64,000 nt of DNA from Seohaeicola saemankumensis (GCF_042678485.1 NZ_JBHTKR010000001.1:124001-188000); one strand, 5' to 3'; counted from the stretch's first letter, positions 53,435 through 62,137 are shown. Translations and numbers: made by a program. Notes: generated by a model not told the origin, from the letters alone.

Positions 53435-54112
53435 TCAGCCGCGCAGGTCCAGCACTTCGGACAGGGGCGCGCGTTCGGTGCGAAAGGCGTTGGCGGGATG
53501 GTCGGTGTCTTCCAGTCCGAAGGAAATCGCGCACAGGATGTGGCGGTGTGCGGGGATGCCGAACCAGTCGCGCAGGAACGGGGCCTGTGCGGCCACGGCC
53601 GCCTGCGGGATCGAGGCGACGCCCCGCGCCTGGGCGGCCAGCGTGAACAGCGCGACAAAGCCGCCGGTGTCCATGGCGCCGTAGGGGCCAAGATCGGCCT
53701 CGGTCGTGACGATGGCCACATGGGGCGCGCCGAAAAGGCGATAGTTTTCCATCATCTGCGCCTGGGTTGCGGCGCGGTCTTCCTTGGGGATGCCGAGGCT
53801 GTCGTAGAGCTGGAAGCCGCAGGTGCGGCGGCGGTCACGGTAGAGGCCGGTGTATTGGCGTGGCCATTCCAGATCGGGTTTCGGTGGCGTATTCGTGGCG
53901 GCGGCATGGAGCGCGTCGCGAAAGCGGTCTGTTTCGGGCGCGCGGGTCACGATCACATGCCAGGGCTGGGCATTGCACCAGGACGGCACGCGGGCCGCAG
54001 TTGTCACGATTGCGCCGATCAGGTCATCGGGCAGCGGATCAGGGCGAAAGGCGCGGCAGCTGTGGCGCGCCACAAGCAGCGCATCAAGGGTTGCAGCGGG
54101 GTCTTGCGTCAT
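53435..54112 (-). CDS. Nitroreductase family protein
   Basis: A 225-residue FMN-dependent nitroreductase-like enzyme. ARHSCRAFRPDPLPDDLIGAIV and AARVPSWCNAQPWHVIVTRAPE at the N-terminus and ARGVASIPQAAVAAQAPFLRDWFG in the C-terminal half match the family. The enzymes reduce nitro groups, quinones or flavins with NAD(P)H. It overlaps the zinc-ribbon gene upstream by four bases and may be the last gene of the TelA/XpaC cluster. Confidence 0.9.
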   Translation of the reverse strand: MTQDPAATLDALLVARHSCRAFRPDPLPDDLIGAIVTTAARVPSWCNAQPWHVIVTRAPETDRFRDALHAAATNTPPKPDLEWPRQYTGLYRDRRRTCGFQLYDSLGIPKEDRAATQAQMMENYRLFGAPHVAIVTTEADLGPYGAMDTGGFVALFTLAAQARGVASIPQAAVAAQAPFLRDWFGIPAHRHILCAISFGLEDTDHPANAFRTERAPLSEVLDLRG

Positions 54113-55230
54113 TGCATCAATCCTTCGTTCAACGCGAGGCCATACCCGATGGCGCCTGCCACCAACGCGCCCAGGATGACCGCGACAGCAATCTTCCAGG
54201 CCGACCAGGGCCGTTCGCCCTGCACCCGACCCGTGGACCCATTGACCACGAAACGATAGGTCTGACCACGGTATTTGTAGGCGGCCAGCCAGACCGGCAG
54301 CAGAACATGCTTGAAGGTCACCTCGCTGATCTGGGTATCGACATGGCTGATGCGCTGCTGATCGCCGCCGATGTCGAAGCGGATGTCGCGTTCGATCACG
54401 CGGTCCATCTTTTCGCGGGCAAGGCCGAAACCCTGTTCCAGGTCAACGGTATAGCCCTCGGCCCGGAACCCGGCCAGGTATTCGGGGCGATAGGGTTGCA
54501 AGGCTGACAGGTCCCAGGGTTCCAGCCCTTCGGTATAGCGGCGCGGCAGCGAGGTCGCGGCGAGGACGAGCACATCATCGAACCAGCGTTTCACCCGGCC
54601 CGATACCGGTGTCCAGCGGATGCGCGGCACCTGCTGGCGCGCGGGCTTGCCGTCACGGATCACGGTTATGGTTTCATAATAGACCGTGCCGCGCTGGCCG
54701 GAATAGCGGCTTTGCGTATAGGCGTCGAAGGTCCAGTAGGGCACGTAGATCCCCGCCATGGCACGACCCTTGCGGGCATAGTCCTGCAGGCCGTTGGGCG
54801 CAAACCACAGCTTGCCCAGCCAGTCGGTCATGGCCTTTCGCGCCGCGCGTTCGTCCAGCGCGAAGGGCAGCACGGCGCGCGGCTTGATATGGCGATGCGT
54901 GCCGGTATCCGCAACCAGCGGCGTGGCGCAGAAGGGGCATTCCAGCGCATGTACCGCCGGGTCGAATTCGACCTGCGCGCCGCAGTTACCGCAGGTCGAG
55001 ATCCGCGTCTCCTCGATCTCGGAACCGGGCAGGCTGTGTGACAGGGCGGCGTTGAAATCCAGCTCTTTCAGCGCGCCGGACCAGGGGCCCGGCGCCGCGA
55101 TCTGCTGACGATGGCCGCAATGATCGCAGACCAGCGCCCCTTCGCCCGGGGCAAAGCGATAATCCGCGCCGCAGTGTTCGCAAGGAAAGCGATGTTCCTG
55201 AACCGGGGTAGAGGCGGGGGCATCAGTCAT
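54109..55230 (-). CDS. Zinc-ribbon membrane protein of the TelA/SPFH cluster
   Basis: A 373-residue protein. Two zinc ribbons are visible near the N-terminus: CEHCGADYRFAPGEGALVCDHCG and CGNCGAQVEFDPAVHALECPFC. The middle part has GIYVPYWTFDAYTQSRYSGQRG and VLLPVWLAAYKYRGQTYRFVVNGSTG, and the C-terminus ends in one or two membrane helices (IAVAVILGALVAGAIGYGLAL). Similar proteins are known beside SPFH and TelA genes; their function is unknown. It lies 63 bases after the SPFH gene. Confidence 0.85.
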   Translation of the reverse strand: MTDAPASTPVQEHRFPCEHCGADYRFAPGEGALVCDHCGHRQQIAAPGPWSGALKELDFNAALSHSLPGSEIEETRISTCGNCGAQVEFDPAVHALECPFCATPLVADTGTHRHIKPRAVLPFALDERAARKAMTDWLGKLWFAPNGLQDYARKGRAMAGIYVPYWTFDAYTQSRYSGQRGTVYYETITVIRDGKPARQQVPRIRWTPVSGRVKRWFDDVLVLAATSLPRRYTEGLEPWDLSALQPYRPEYLAGFRAEGYTVDLEQGFGLAREKMDRVIERDIRFDIGGDQQRISHVDTQISEVTFKHVLLPVWLAAYKYRGQTYRFVVNGSTGRVQGERPWSAWKIAVAVILGALVAGAIGYGLALNEGLMQ

Positions 55231-55293
55231 GCGTCAACGGATCTTTCAGCGCCCGGCTGCGGGACGGCGCGCGAGGACAGCAGGCGGCGCGGA

Positions 55294-56403
55294 TCAGGCC
55301 GCCGGGGGCGGGGGCGGGGGCAGAATGGTGAAAAGCTGCGCCAGTTCGGCCACATCCTCGGCCCGCATCCAGCCGTCCTGACCGGGGGTCCAGACCATGC
55401 TGTCGCGGGTCAGCGCGCCATCGGCGGCCATCCGGCCCATCGACGCCTTGGAAAAGGGACCCTTGGTCGCGCCATTCTCGGCGATGTGCCAGACATGCTC
55501 GACCGGGGGCGGTGCGACGGCAGCCGGGGCCGGGGCGGCACCCCATGGGCCGGGCTGCGCCATCTGGTTCGCCATGGCCATGCCCATGCCCATGCCAAGA
55601 CCGGCGCCCATGCCACCCCCGCCTGCGGGATTGGCTGCGGCCGCGGTCATCGCCTCGGCTGCGGAATACTGGGTGAAACGGCCCAGATCGCCCGCGATAC
55701 CCATGGATGTGCGCTTGTCCAGAGCGGCTTCGACCGCCGGGGGCAGCGAGATGTTCTCGATGTAGAGTTCCGGGATCGTCAGCCCGTAAGAGGCGACCGT
55801 GGCCGAGATCTGCGCCGCGACCAGCTTGCCCAGTTCGGCGGTATTCGCGGCCATGTCCAGCACCGGGATGCCCGAGGAGGCCAGGACGCGGCTGACCTCC
55901 TGCACGATCACGTTGCGGATCTGGAAGGTGATCTCGTCGGCGGTGAATTCGCCATCGGTGCCCACGATCTCGGACATGAAGCGGGCCGGATCGGTGACGC
56001 GCACGGAATAGGTGCCGAAGGCGCGCAGGCGCACCGGGCCGAATTCCGGATCGCGCGCGATGATCGGGTTCTTGGTGCCCCATTTCAGATCGTTGAAGCG
56101 GGTGGTGTTGACGAAATAGATCTCGGATTTGAAGGGCGAGCGGAAGCCGTGATCCCAGTGGTTCAGACTGGTCAGGATCGGCATGTTGTTGGTTTCCAGC
56201 ATGTAAAGGCCGGGGGTGAACACATCGGCCAGCTGGCCTTCATGGATGAAAACAGCCGCCTGTCCTTCGCGCACCGTCAGCTTGGCGCCATATTTGATCT
56301 CGTGGCCTTCGCGTTCGAACCGCCAGACCATCGTGTCGCGGGTGTCATCGGTCCAGTGGATGACATCGATGAACTGTCCGCGGAGGAAATCGAAAATCGG
56401 CAT
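55294..56403 (-). CDS. SPFH/band 7 protein with a C-terminal GYF_2 domain (virion core protein-like)
   Basis: A 369-residue protein. Residues 1-250 are an SPFH domain: KYGAKLTVREGQAAVFIHEGQLADVFTPG and FGTYSVRVTDPARFM. A Gly/Met/Ala linker (GGGMGAGLGMGMGMAMANQM) leads to a GYF_2 domain (HIAENGATKGPFSKASMGRMA) and a polyproline end. There is no membrane segment, so it may scaffold at the membrane or in large oligomers. It sits between the DUF2927 and zinc-ribbon genes. Confidence 0.9.
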   Translation of the reverse strand: MPIFDFLRGQFIDVIHWTDDTRDTMVWRFEREGHEIKYGAKLTVREGQAAVFIHEGQLADVFTPGLYMLETNNMPILTSLNHWDHGFRSPFKSEIYFVNTTRFNDLKWGTKNPIIARDPEFGPVRLRAFGTYSVRVTDPARFMSEIVGTDGEFTADEITFQIRNVIVQEVSRVLASSGIPVLDMAANTAELGKLVAAQISATVASYGLTIPELYIENISLPPAVEAALDKRTSMGIAGDLGRFTQYSAAEAMTAAAANPAGGGGMGAGLGMGMGMAMANQMAQPGPWGAAPAPAAVAPPPVEHVWHIAENGATKGPFSKASMGRMAADGALTRDSMVWTPGQDGWMRAEDVAELAQLFTILPPPPPPAA

Positions 56404-56448
56404 GGGCTGCTCCCTGGGATTAAAACAGTCGGTTTCGGGGCTGGGGGA

Positions 56449-57414
56449 TCACGAGGGACCGCCCATCAATTCCTCGGCCATCTGCGCGATGATCGGGCGG
56501 GCCTGATCCAGCGTCATGCCGGGCGTCAGGCGCCGATCATAAAGCATTTTCAGCAGCAAGGCATCATGGCGTGTCAGATGGGCGAATTCATCGTCATCAT
56601 TGAAGATCGAGGGGCGCGCGCGCGGGCTGTCATTCGCCAGGCCCAGGCCCTGGGCCATTTCTTCGTGCACGCAGGAGTCGCGCAGGAGATCGGGATGCTC
56701 GGCGCGGATCACGATGATGGCCTGGGTATAGGTGTGCATCTGCCGACCGCTGCCGGAAAATGCCATCACGAAACAATGGATCTGGCGGGGCAGGGACCGG
56801 AACACCGACAGCGCGCCGGGGCTGATGCCGGGGGCCAGTGCGCGCGCGCGTTGCGGCAGAAGGGCGCGATCATCCTCGCTGTAGATCAGCACATGCATGT
56901 TGGGGCGGGCGCTGTCCATGGTGACCGGATGGCCGCTGGCGCCGGTCAGGCGGGCGGCAAAGGCGCTGACCGCGCTGCGGTCCGCGCGTTGCCGGTCTTC
57001 GGGCACCGAGGGGCCGAATTCCACGTTGACCCTGACGGGGTCCGCCCAGCGGCGCAGCGGAACGGGCCGCCCGGACGAGGCGCGCAATCCGGCGCCGCGT
57101 TCGTATTCGTCGAAGAACGTGATCTGTTCGAAGTTGCGGGCCAGATCGCGTGCGCCAAAAGGCGCATCGCGCCCGCCGCCATCCGTCCGCAGAAGACCCT
57201 GTGACAGAAGATCGGCCTGAAGCTTGCCGTAATAGGCCGCCAGCGCCAGACTTGCGGCCGACGGGGAAGTGCCGTCGGTGTCCGGGTCCGACAGGGGCGG
57301 GCGAGGCGACGCCGCCGGCCCGCCCGCCCCCGGAGGGGTAGCCATGTCACAGCCTGCCAGCAGGGCGATGCCTGCCAGAAAACCTGCCACCTTTACGCCA
57401 AGGACCCTCCGCAT
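56449..57414 (-). CDS. DUF2927 lipoprotein with a metalloprotease-like motif
   Basis: A 321-residue protein with a lipoprotein signal (ALLAGC, cysteine near residue 22) and a Pro/Ser-rich linker. The domain of unknown function DUF2927 follows: LARNFEQITFFDEYER, FVMAFSGSGRQMHTYTQAIIVIRAE and CVHEEMAQGLGLANDS. HEEMAQGLGL resembles the zinc site of metallopeptidases (HExxxxxxxH-like, with the second histidine absent). Common in Rhodobacterales; role unknown. It lies 6 bases after telA. Confidence 0.85.
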   Translation of the reverse strand: MRRVLGVKVAGFLAGIALLAGCDMATPPGAGGPAASPRPPLSDPDTDGTSPSAASLALAAYYGKLQADLLSQGLLRTDGGGRDAPFGARDLARNFEQITFFDEYERGAGLRASSGRPVPLRRWADPVRVNVEFGPSVPEDRQRADRSAVSAFAARLTGASGHPVTMDSARPNMHVLIYSEDDRALLPQRARALAPGISPGALSVFRSLPRQIHCFVMAFSGSGRQMHTYTQAIIVIRAEHPDLLRDSCVHEEMAQGLGLANDSPRARPSIFNDDDEFAHLTRHDALLLKMLYDRRLTPGMTLDQARPIIAQMAEELMGGPS

Positions 57415-57420
57415 TCAGTC

Positions 57421-58620
57421 TCAGGCCCTGGGAACCGCGGTGCCGGCCGTATCGCCCAGACCCGTCTTGCGCGCCTTGGCCGAAGCCAGCGTATCGCGCA
57501 ATTCGGCTTCCATCTTCTTCAGCTCGGCCTCGGCAGCGGCGCGGCGCGCCTTGCCTTCATCCGCGATCTGCAGGCTTTCGTTGATCGTGGCGATCAGGTC
57601 GGCATTGGCCTGCTTGACCGCTTCGATGTCGAACACGCCGCGTTCCATTTCTTCGCGGATGATCTTGTTGCTGTCGCGCAGGTTCTTGGCATTCGCGGTC
57701 AGCAGTTCATTGGTCAGGTCATTGGCATCACGCACGGCGCGTGCGGCTTCGGCGGACCGCTGGATGGTGACGGCCTGCGCCAGTTGGGTTTCCCACAGCG
57801 GCACGGTGTTCACGAGTGTCGAATTGATCTTGGTCACCAGGCTCTTGTCGTTTTCCTGCACCAGGCGGATCGACGGCAGCGATTGCATCGTGACCTGGCG
57901 GGTCAGCTTGAGGTCATGCACACGGCGCTCCAGATCGTCCCGCGCGGCGCGGAGGTCGCGCAGTTCCTGCGCCTTGATGACCTGGTCATTTTCGGGTGCG
58001 GCCTGCACCTGGGCTTCCTTGGCGGGGATGGTGGTGCTGTCCAGCTCCGCGATCTTCGCCTCGCCCGCCGCGATATAGAGCGCCAGTTCATCATAGAAGG
58101 CCAGCGTCTTGTCATAGAGCATGTCCAGCGACTTGATGTCCTTGAGAAGCTTGTGCTCGTGGCCCAGAAGATCCTCGGTCACCTTGTCGATCTGGGACTG
58201 CACCTTTTCGAAACGCGCGGTGAACTGTGCAAAAGGTGCGGCACGGCCCAGCAGTTTTTCCCACCAGCTGCGTTCGCGGCGCACATCCAGTTCCGAGACC
58301 GAGAAGCCCCGGATCGTGGAGACGATGTTGCGCAGGCTGTCACCCGCGGGGCCGACATCCTTGTTGCGGACATCCGTCAGCATCGCCTGGCTGATCGTCT
58401 GCAATTCGGCCTGCGCGCGCGAGCCGAAGGACACGATCGAGTTGGTATCGCTCATGTCCAGTTCGGCCATGCGGCGCGTGATTTCCGCGCCCAGGCCCGC
58501 ATCGGCCTGATCCAGCGGCACGATGGCCGTCGCGGGGTTCGGATCGGGCAGGATGGTCCCTGTCACTTCCTCGACCATGGCGAGGGTTTCCTGGGCTTTG
58601 CGGCGGGTGGTGTCTGACAT
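57421..58620 (-). CDS. TelA family (toxic anion resistance) protein
   Basis: A 399-residue, largely coiled-coil protein of the TelA/KlaA family. RSWWEKLLGRAAPFAQFTARFEKVQSQI and LPSIRLVQENDKSLVTKINSTLVNTVPLWE are conserved in the family. I chose the ATG at 58620, which follows AAGGGAA; 13 codons of open frame precede it. TelA proteins were linked to tellurite and other stress resistance, and are found beside XpaC. Biochemical function is unknown. Confidence 0.92.
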   Translation of the reverse strand: MSDTTRRKAQETLAMVEEVTGTILPDPNPATAIVPLDQADAGLGAEITRRMAELDMSDTNSIVSFGSRAQAELQTISQAMLTDVRNKDVGPAGDSLRNIVSTIRGFSVSELDVRRERSWWEKLLGRAAPFAQFTARFEKVQSQIDKVTEDLLGHEHKLLKDIKSLDMLYDKTLAFYDELALYIAAGEAKIAELDSTTIPAKEAQVQAAPENDQVIKAQELRDLRAARDDLERRVHDLKLTRQVTMQSLPSIRLVQENDKSLVTKINSTLVNTVPLWETQLAQAVTIQRSAEAARAVRDANDLTNELLTANAKNLRDSNKIIREEMERGVFDIEAVKQANADLIATINESLQIADEGKARRAAAEAELKKMEAELRDTLASAKARKTGLGDTAGTAVPRA

Positions 58621-58709
58621 TGCGGTTCCCTTTTCTTGCATTCTCCCCGTGGCGCGCACGGGGGTACCAAATCAATAACCGGCCGGTGCCCCGGCCGGGA
58701 CTTTACTGT

Positions 58710-59615
58710 TCACTCCTGAGGGTGCACCCCTTCGCGGTCCAGCCTTTCGCGCAGCACCTCGATTTCCACGGTCAGGTCGCTGCGGTCGTCAAGCAACAGT
58801 TTTTGCGTCCGCGCGGCGAAATTCTGCTCAAGATCGGTCAATAGCGCCTCGTAATCGGCGCGAGCCTGGGTGTCGCGGCTGCGGGTCCAGATCTCGGCGA
58901 ACTTGATCGTCGCATCGCGCGCACCCAGCAGATAGACGCCCAGGTACTTGCGCGCGGCCGTCAGATCGCGGGGGTCGTTTTCGACCGTGCGGAAAAGATC
59001 GCGCGCCACCGCCTGAAAACGCTCCAGCCGGGCCATCAGCTGTCGGTCATTGGCGCGCAGCATGGCGTCGGTCATGGCGGCCAGATGTTTCTCGGCCTCA
59101 TCCACGGCGCGCGCCACGCGGTCTGTCTGGAACGTGTCGATGCCTTCCGCGCCCTTGTCGTGCAACGGATCGGGGCCAAACGCCAGAAAATGAAGGATCG
59201 TGCCCACGATGCCATAGGCGACAGGGGCCAGCATGTCGCCACCGGCAGAGGCAAGGCCCGCCACGGCAAGTCCGATCCCGGTCAGAACACTGCCCGCGAT
59301 CTTGCGCGGAAAGGCAGGGCGTCGCGCGACCTTGCGCGCTTCATAAGCCTCCTGCGCGATCAGCCCTTCGCGTGTCAGCCAGGCTGCCAGCAACAGGGTG
59401 CCAAGCGCCCCGAGGTTCAGGATCAGGCCGGTCGGGCCTGTCGTGAACGCAGCCCAGACCAAGGGAAGCGGGGCCAGAAACAGAAGATTGACACGGCCAC
59501 CGGCGCGGGTGCGGCGCGCGCCTTCAAACGGGCCTTTGGGCGCGGGTGCCGGGGGCTTGCCGTCCGGGCCGCCCGCGCCGCCGGGGCTGAATTTGCCGCC
59601 AAAGCGCTGTGCCAT
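58710..59615 (-). CDS. XpaC-like protein (5-bromo-4-chloroindolyl phosphate hydrolysis family)
   Basis: A 301-residue protein with an N-terminal basic/proline-rich region, two membrane-helix pairs (NLLFLAPLPLVWAAF, LILNLGALGTLLLAAW, IAGSVLTGIGLAVAGLA) and a helical C-terminal domain with DTFQTDRVARAVDEAEKHLAAM and FRTVENDPRDLTAARKYLGVYL, diagnostic of XpaC. The ATG at 59615 overlaps the stop of a 27-codon membrane-peptide gene. It is nearly always found with TelA; together they may act in envelope stress. Confidence 0.92.
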   Translation of the reverse strand: MAQRFGGKFSPGGAGGPDGKPPAPAPKGPFEGARRTRAGGRVNLLFLAPLPLVWAAFTTGPTGLILNLGALGTLLLAAWLTREGLIAQEAYEARKVARRPAFPRKIAGSVLTGIGLAVAGLASAGGDMLAPVAYGIVGTILHFLAFGPDPLHDKGAEGIDTFQTDRVARAVDEAEKHLAAMTDAMLRANDRQLMARLERFQAVARDLFRTVENDPRDLTAARKYLGVYLLGARDATIKFAEIWTRSRDTQARADYEALLTDLEQNFAARTQKLLLDDRSDLTVEIEVLRERLDREGVHPQE

Positions 59616-59698
59616 CACAGACCCCCCGCGATCGACACGATCAGGATCAATGCGATCAGCAAGACAAAAGACAGTTTCTGCAACCCTGTCTCGGACAT
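59615..59698 (-). CDS. 27-residue single-span membrane peptide upstream of xpaC
   Basis: A minus-strand frame of 28 codons from ATG 59698 to TGA at 59615-59617. The peptide is MSETGLQKLSFVLLIALI followed by LIVSIAGGL: a short polar head and one membrane helix. A GAGG ribosome site lies 6 bases before the start, and its stop overlaps the xpaC start (ATGA), so translation is coupled. It is too short for normal gene finders. I infer that it is a real subunit or leader peptide of the TelA/XpaC system. Confidence 0.65.
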   Translation of the reverse strand: MSETGLQKLSFVLLIALILIVSIAGGL

Positions 59699-59841
59699 GT
59701 GAAACCTCGTACGACGTGACCCTGACCGAAAGTTATGTGATGCGCGCAGGGGTTACTAGGGGGAACATGGCCCTCAGGCCGCATCCGTCTGCTTGATATC
59801 GGGCGTCAAGGCCGCAAGGGATGCCAATCCGGCCGCCCGGA

Positions 59842-61005
59842 TCAGCCGCGCGTCGGTTTGGGGCGCGGTTTGGCGGGGCGCAGGGTGCGCGGCGGTTTGT
59901 CAGCGGCCTTGGCCCGGTCCGCTGCGGGTTTTCCTGCGACAGGTTTGCCTGCATCGGGTTTGCCTGGGAATGATTTGCCAGCGAACCCTTTGCCAGCGAA
60001 GGCTTTGCCTGCCGCGGGTTTTCCGGCCGCAGGTTTTCCGGCGGCGGGTTTTCCGGCTGTCGTCGGTGTCCTTCCCGTGGCGCCTTTTCCCGCGCGGGGG
60101 TCAGACTTGCCACTGCGGCCGGGCTTGCTGCCGGGACGGTCGCCAAACAGATCGGCCTCGCTGGGCGTTTCGCGTGACTTGTTGCGTCGAACGACAACTT
60201 TTCGCGGTTTTGTTGTGTCAGAAACCGCTTCTTCGTCATCTTTCGTGTCCAGGCCCAGCTGATCGCGCAACACGCGGCGTCGCACTTCCTCGACCTCGCC
60301 GGGTTTCAACTGGCCCAACTGGAAAGGACCATAGGATGTCCGGATCAGCCGGTTCACGGTCAGGCCGACGGCCTCCATCGCGCGGCGGATCTCGCGGTTC
60401 TTGCCTTCGCGCAGGCCCACGGTCAGCCAGGCATTGGCGCCTTGCTGGCGGTCAAGCGTGACGATCATCGGCTGGAAATCCTCTCCATCCGCCTTGATGC
60501 CCTGGCGCAGCGGCTCCAGCATCGGTTCGGTCACGCGGCCGTTGACGCGCACGCGGTATTTCCGCAGCCATCCGGTCGAGGGCAGTTCAAGCTGCCGCTT
60601 GACCGTCCCGTCATTGGTCAGCAGCAAAAGACCCTCGGAATTCAGGTCAAGACGGCCCACGGACATCACGCGCGGCAATTCTTCGGGCAGGTCGTCATAG
60701 ATCGTGGGGCGGCCCTGTTCGTCGCGCGTCGTGGTCACAAGCCCGGTGGGTTTGTGGTAAAGCCACAGTCGCGCGGGTTCGGGCGCGTCCAGCGCCTTGC
60801 CGTTCACCACGATCTTGTCGGCGGGCGTCACGTTCAGCGCGGCGCGGGTGATCACCTCGCCGTTGACGGTCACGCGGCCGGTTTCGATCAGTTTTTCGGC
60901 TTCGCGACGGCTGGCGACACCGGCGCGGGCGATCACCTTGGCGATACGCTCCCCTTCGGCTGAGGGCGTTTTGGGGGCGGCGGCGGGTTTTGGCGTCTTG
61001 TTCAT
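59842..61005 (-). CDS. rluB: Ribosomal large subunit pseudouridine synthase, RluB type
   Basis: A 387-residue protein. Residues about 15-70 form an S4 RNA-binding domain (IAKVIARAGVASRREAEKLIETGRV); the catalytic aspartate is in VGRLDLNSEGLLLLTND, followed by the family motif GLREGKNREIRRAMEAVGL. From about residue 260 a long basic tail begins, made largely of AGKP-type five-residue repeats. The enzyme isomerises uridine in 23S rRNA. It is divergent from tadA. Confidence 0.93.
   Translation of the reverse strand: MNKTPKPAAAPKTPSAEGERIAKVIARAGVASRREAEKLIETGRVTVNGEVITRAALNVTPADKIVVNGKALDAPEPARLWLYHKPTGLVTTTRDEQGRPTIYDDLPEELPRVMSVGRLDLNSEGLLLLTNDGTVKRQLELPSTGWLRKYRVRVNGRVTEPMLEPLRQGIKADGEDFQPMIVTLDRQQGANAWLTVGLREGKNREIRRAMEAVGLTVNRLIRTSYGPFQLGQLKPGEVEEVRRRVLRDQLGLDTKDDEEAVSDTTKPRKVVVRRNKSRETPSEADLFGDRPGSKPGRSGKSDPRAGKGATGRTPTTAGKPAAGKPAAGKPAAGKAFAGKGFAGKSFPGKPDAGKPVAGKPAADRAKAADKPPRTLRPAKPRPKPTRG
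59927..60061. repeat. Coding tandem repeat in the rluB tail, nine 15-bp units
   Basis: Nine consecutive 15-base units, on the plus strand starting GGTTTTCCTGCGACA and GGTTTGCCTGCATCG, encode five-residue repeats of the type (A/F)AGK(P/G/S/A). Some units are nearly identical (GGTTTTCCGGCCGCA and GGTTTTCCGGCGGCG), suggesting recent duplication. The length probably varies between strains. Confidence 0.85.
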
Positions 61006-61067
61006 GTGCAGGGGTTAGCCCAGAATCGGGTCTTGCGAAAGCGCAGATCGCGCGGCAGGAAAGGTGA

Positions 61068-61520
61068 ATGACATTCCGCAGCCACATGTCCGACGCGCTG
61101 GAGCAGGCGCGCGCCGCCGCCGATCGCGGCGAGGTGCCGGTGGGCGCCGTGCTGGTCGACCCGGATGGACGGGTGCTGGCGCGGGCGGGCAATCGCACAC
61201 GCGAACTGGCCGATCCCACCGCCCATGCCGAAATGCTGGTGATCCGCGAAGGGTGCCGCCTGCTGGGGTCGGAGCGGCTGACCGGATGCGATCTTTACGT
61301 GACGCTGGAACCCTGCCCGATGTGCGCGCAGGCCATATCGGCCGCGCGAATCGCCCGGCTCTATTACGGTGCGGCGGATCCGAAAAGCGGCGGCGTGGAA
61401 CAGGGGCCGCGTATCTTCACCCATCCGCAATGCCACCATATTCCCGAGGTTTACGATGGGATCGCGGCGGATTCGGCCGCGGCGCTGCTGCGGGAATTCT
61501 TCGCTGGGCGGCGCGGCTGA
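61068..61520 (+). CDS. tadA: tRNA-specific adenosine deaminase
   Basis: A 150-residue zinc deaminase. DPTAHAEMLVIREG gives the first zinc ligand and catalytic glutamate, LEPCPMCAQAISAARI the two cysteines. It deaminates A34 to inosine in tRNA-Arg(ACG). Divergent from rluB, as in many Rhodobacterales. Confidence 0.95.
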   Translation: MTFRSHMSDALEQARAAADRGEVPVGAVLVDPDGRVLARAGNRTRELADPTAHAEMLVIREGCRLLGSERLTGCDLYVTLEPCPMCAQAISAARIARLYYGAADPKSGGVEQGPRIFTHPQCHHIPEVYDGIAADSAAALLREFFAGRRG

Positions 61521-61619
61521 TCGCACGGCCAGGTTTTATTCAAGACTTGATATATATTTGTTGCCTTGCGGACGGGGCTTTGTCTGGCTGGCGTGACAGA
61601 CTGTCTCAGGGAGGATGAC

Positions 61620-62078
61620 ATGATGACACTGAACCCGATAAAGGCCGCGCAGCAGTTGCTGGCGATACTGGCCGTTCTGGTGCTGGGCGCGCAGCTTGCA
61701 CTGGCCAACCCGGCTCACAAGGTGGCGATCCATGTGGACGAACAAGACCCCGCCGTCATGAACATGGCGTTGAACAACGCACAGAATATTGCATCCTATT
61801 ACGCCGCGAAAGGCGAAGAGGTCACGATCGAGATCGTCACCTACGGGCCGGGGCTGCACATGCTGCGCGCCGATACCTCGCCGGTGGCGGACCGCATTTC
61901 TGCAATAGCGCTGGAGATGACAAACATCAGCTTTTCGGCCTGCGAGAATACGATCAACGGCATGAAGAAGAAATCGCAAAAGGACGTGCCGCTGCTGAGC
62001 GAGGCGACGGTCGTCCCATCGGGTGCGGTGCGGCTGATGGAATTGCAGTCGCAGGGCTACGCCTACCTGCGGCCCTGA
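61620..62078 (+). CDS. Exported DsrE-family protein
   Basis: A 152-residue protein with an N-terminal signal peptide (QQLLAILAVLVLGAQLALA) and a DsrE/DsrF-like fold: KVAIHVDEQDPAVMNMALNNAQNI, EVTIEIVTYGPGLHML, ISFSACENTINGM. The cysteine in SACENT is in the place of the sulfur-carrying residue of DsrE relatives. The start is the first of two ATG codons behind AGGGAGGATGAC. An AT-rich promoter-like stretch lies at 61534-61560. It is followed by a clear terminator. The periplasmic role is unknown, perhaps sulfur-related. Confidence 0.85.
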   Translation: MMTLNPIKAAQQLLAILAVLVLGAQLALANPAHKVAIHVDEQDPAVMNMALNNAQNIASYYAAKGEEVTIEIVTYGPGLHMLRADTSPVADRISAIALEMTNISFSACENTINGMKKKSQKDVPLLSEATVVPSGAVRLMELQSQGYAYLRP

Positions 62079-62104
62079 TCCCGCGGACAGGTAACCGAAA
62101 ACAG

Positions 62105-62134
62105 ACCCCGGCGGCGCGATCCGCCGGGGTTTTT
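62105..62134 (+). terminator. Rho-independent terminator after the DsrE-like gene
   Basis: ACCCCGGCGG and CCGCCGGGGT form a perfect 10-bp stem with the loop CGCGAT, ending in TTTTT. It is 27 bases after the stop. It can also serve the converging hydrolase gene on the minus strand. Confidence 0.9.
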
Positions 62135-62137
62135 CGT

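Noticed and set aside
60521..60610. Possible small RNA or attenuator inside the rluB coding region
   Set aside because: Local GC-rich symmetry is expected in this coding sequence and no promoter or terminator accompanies it.
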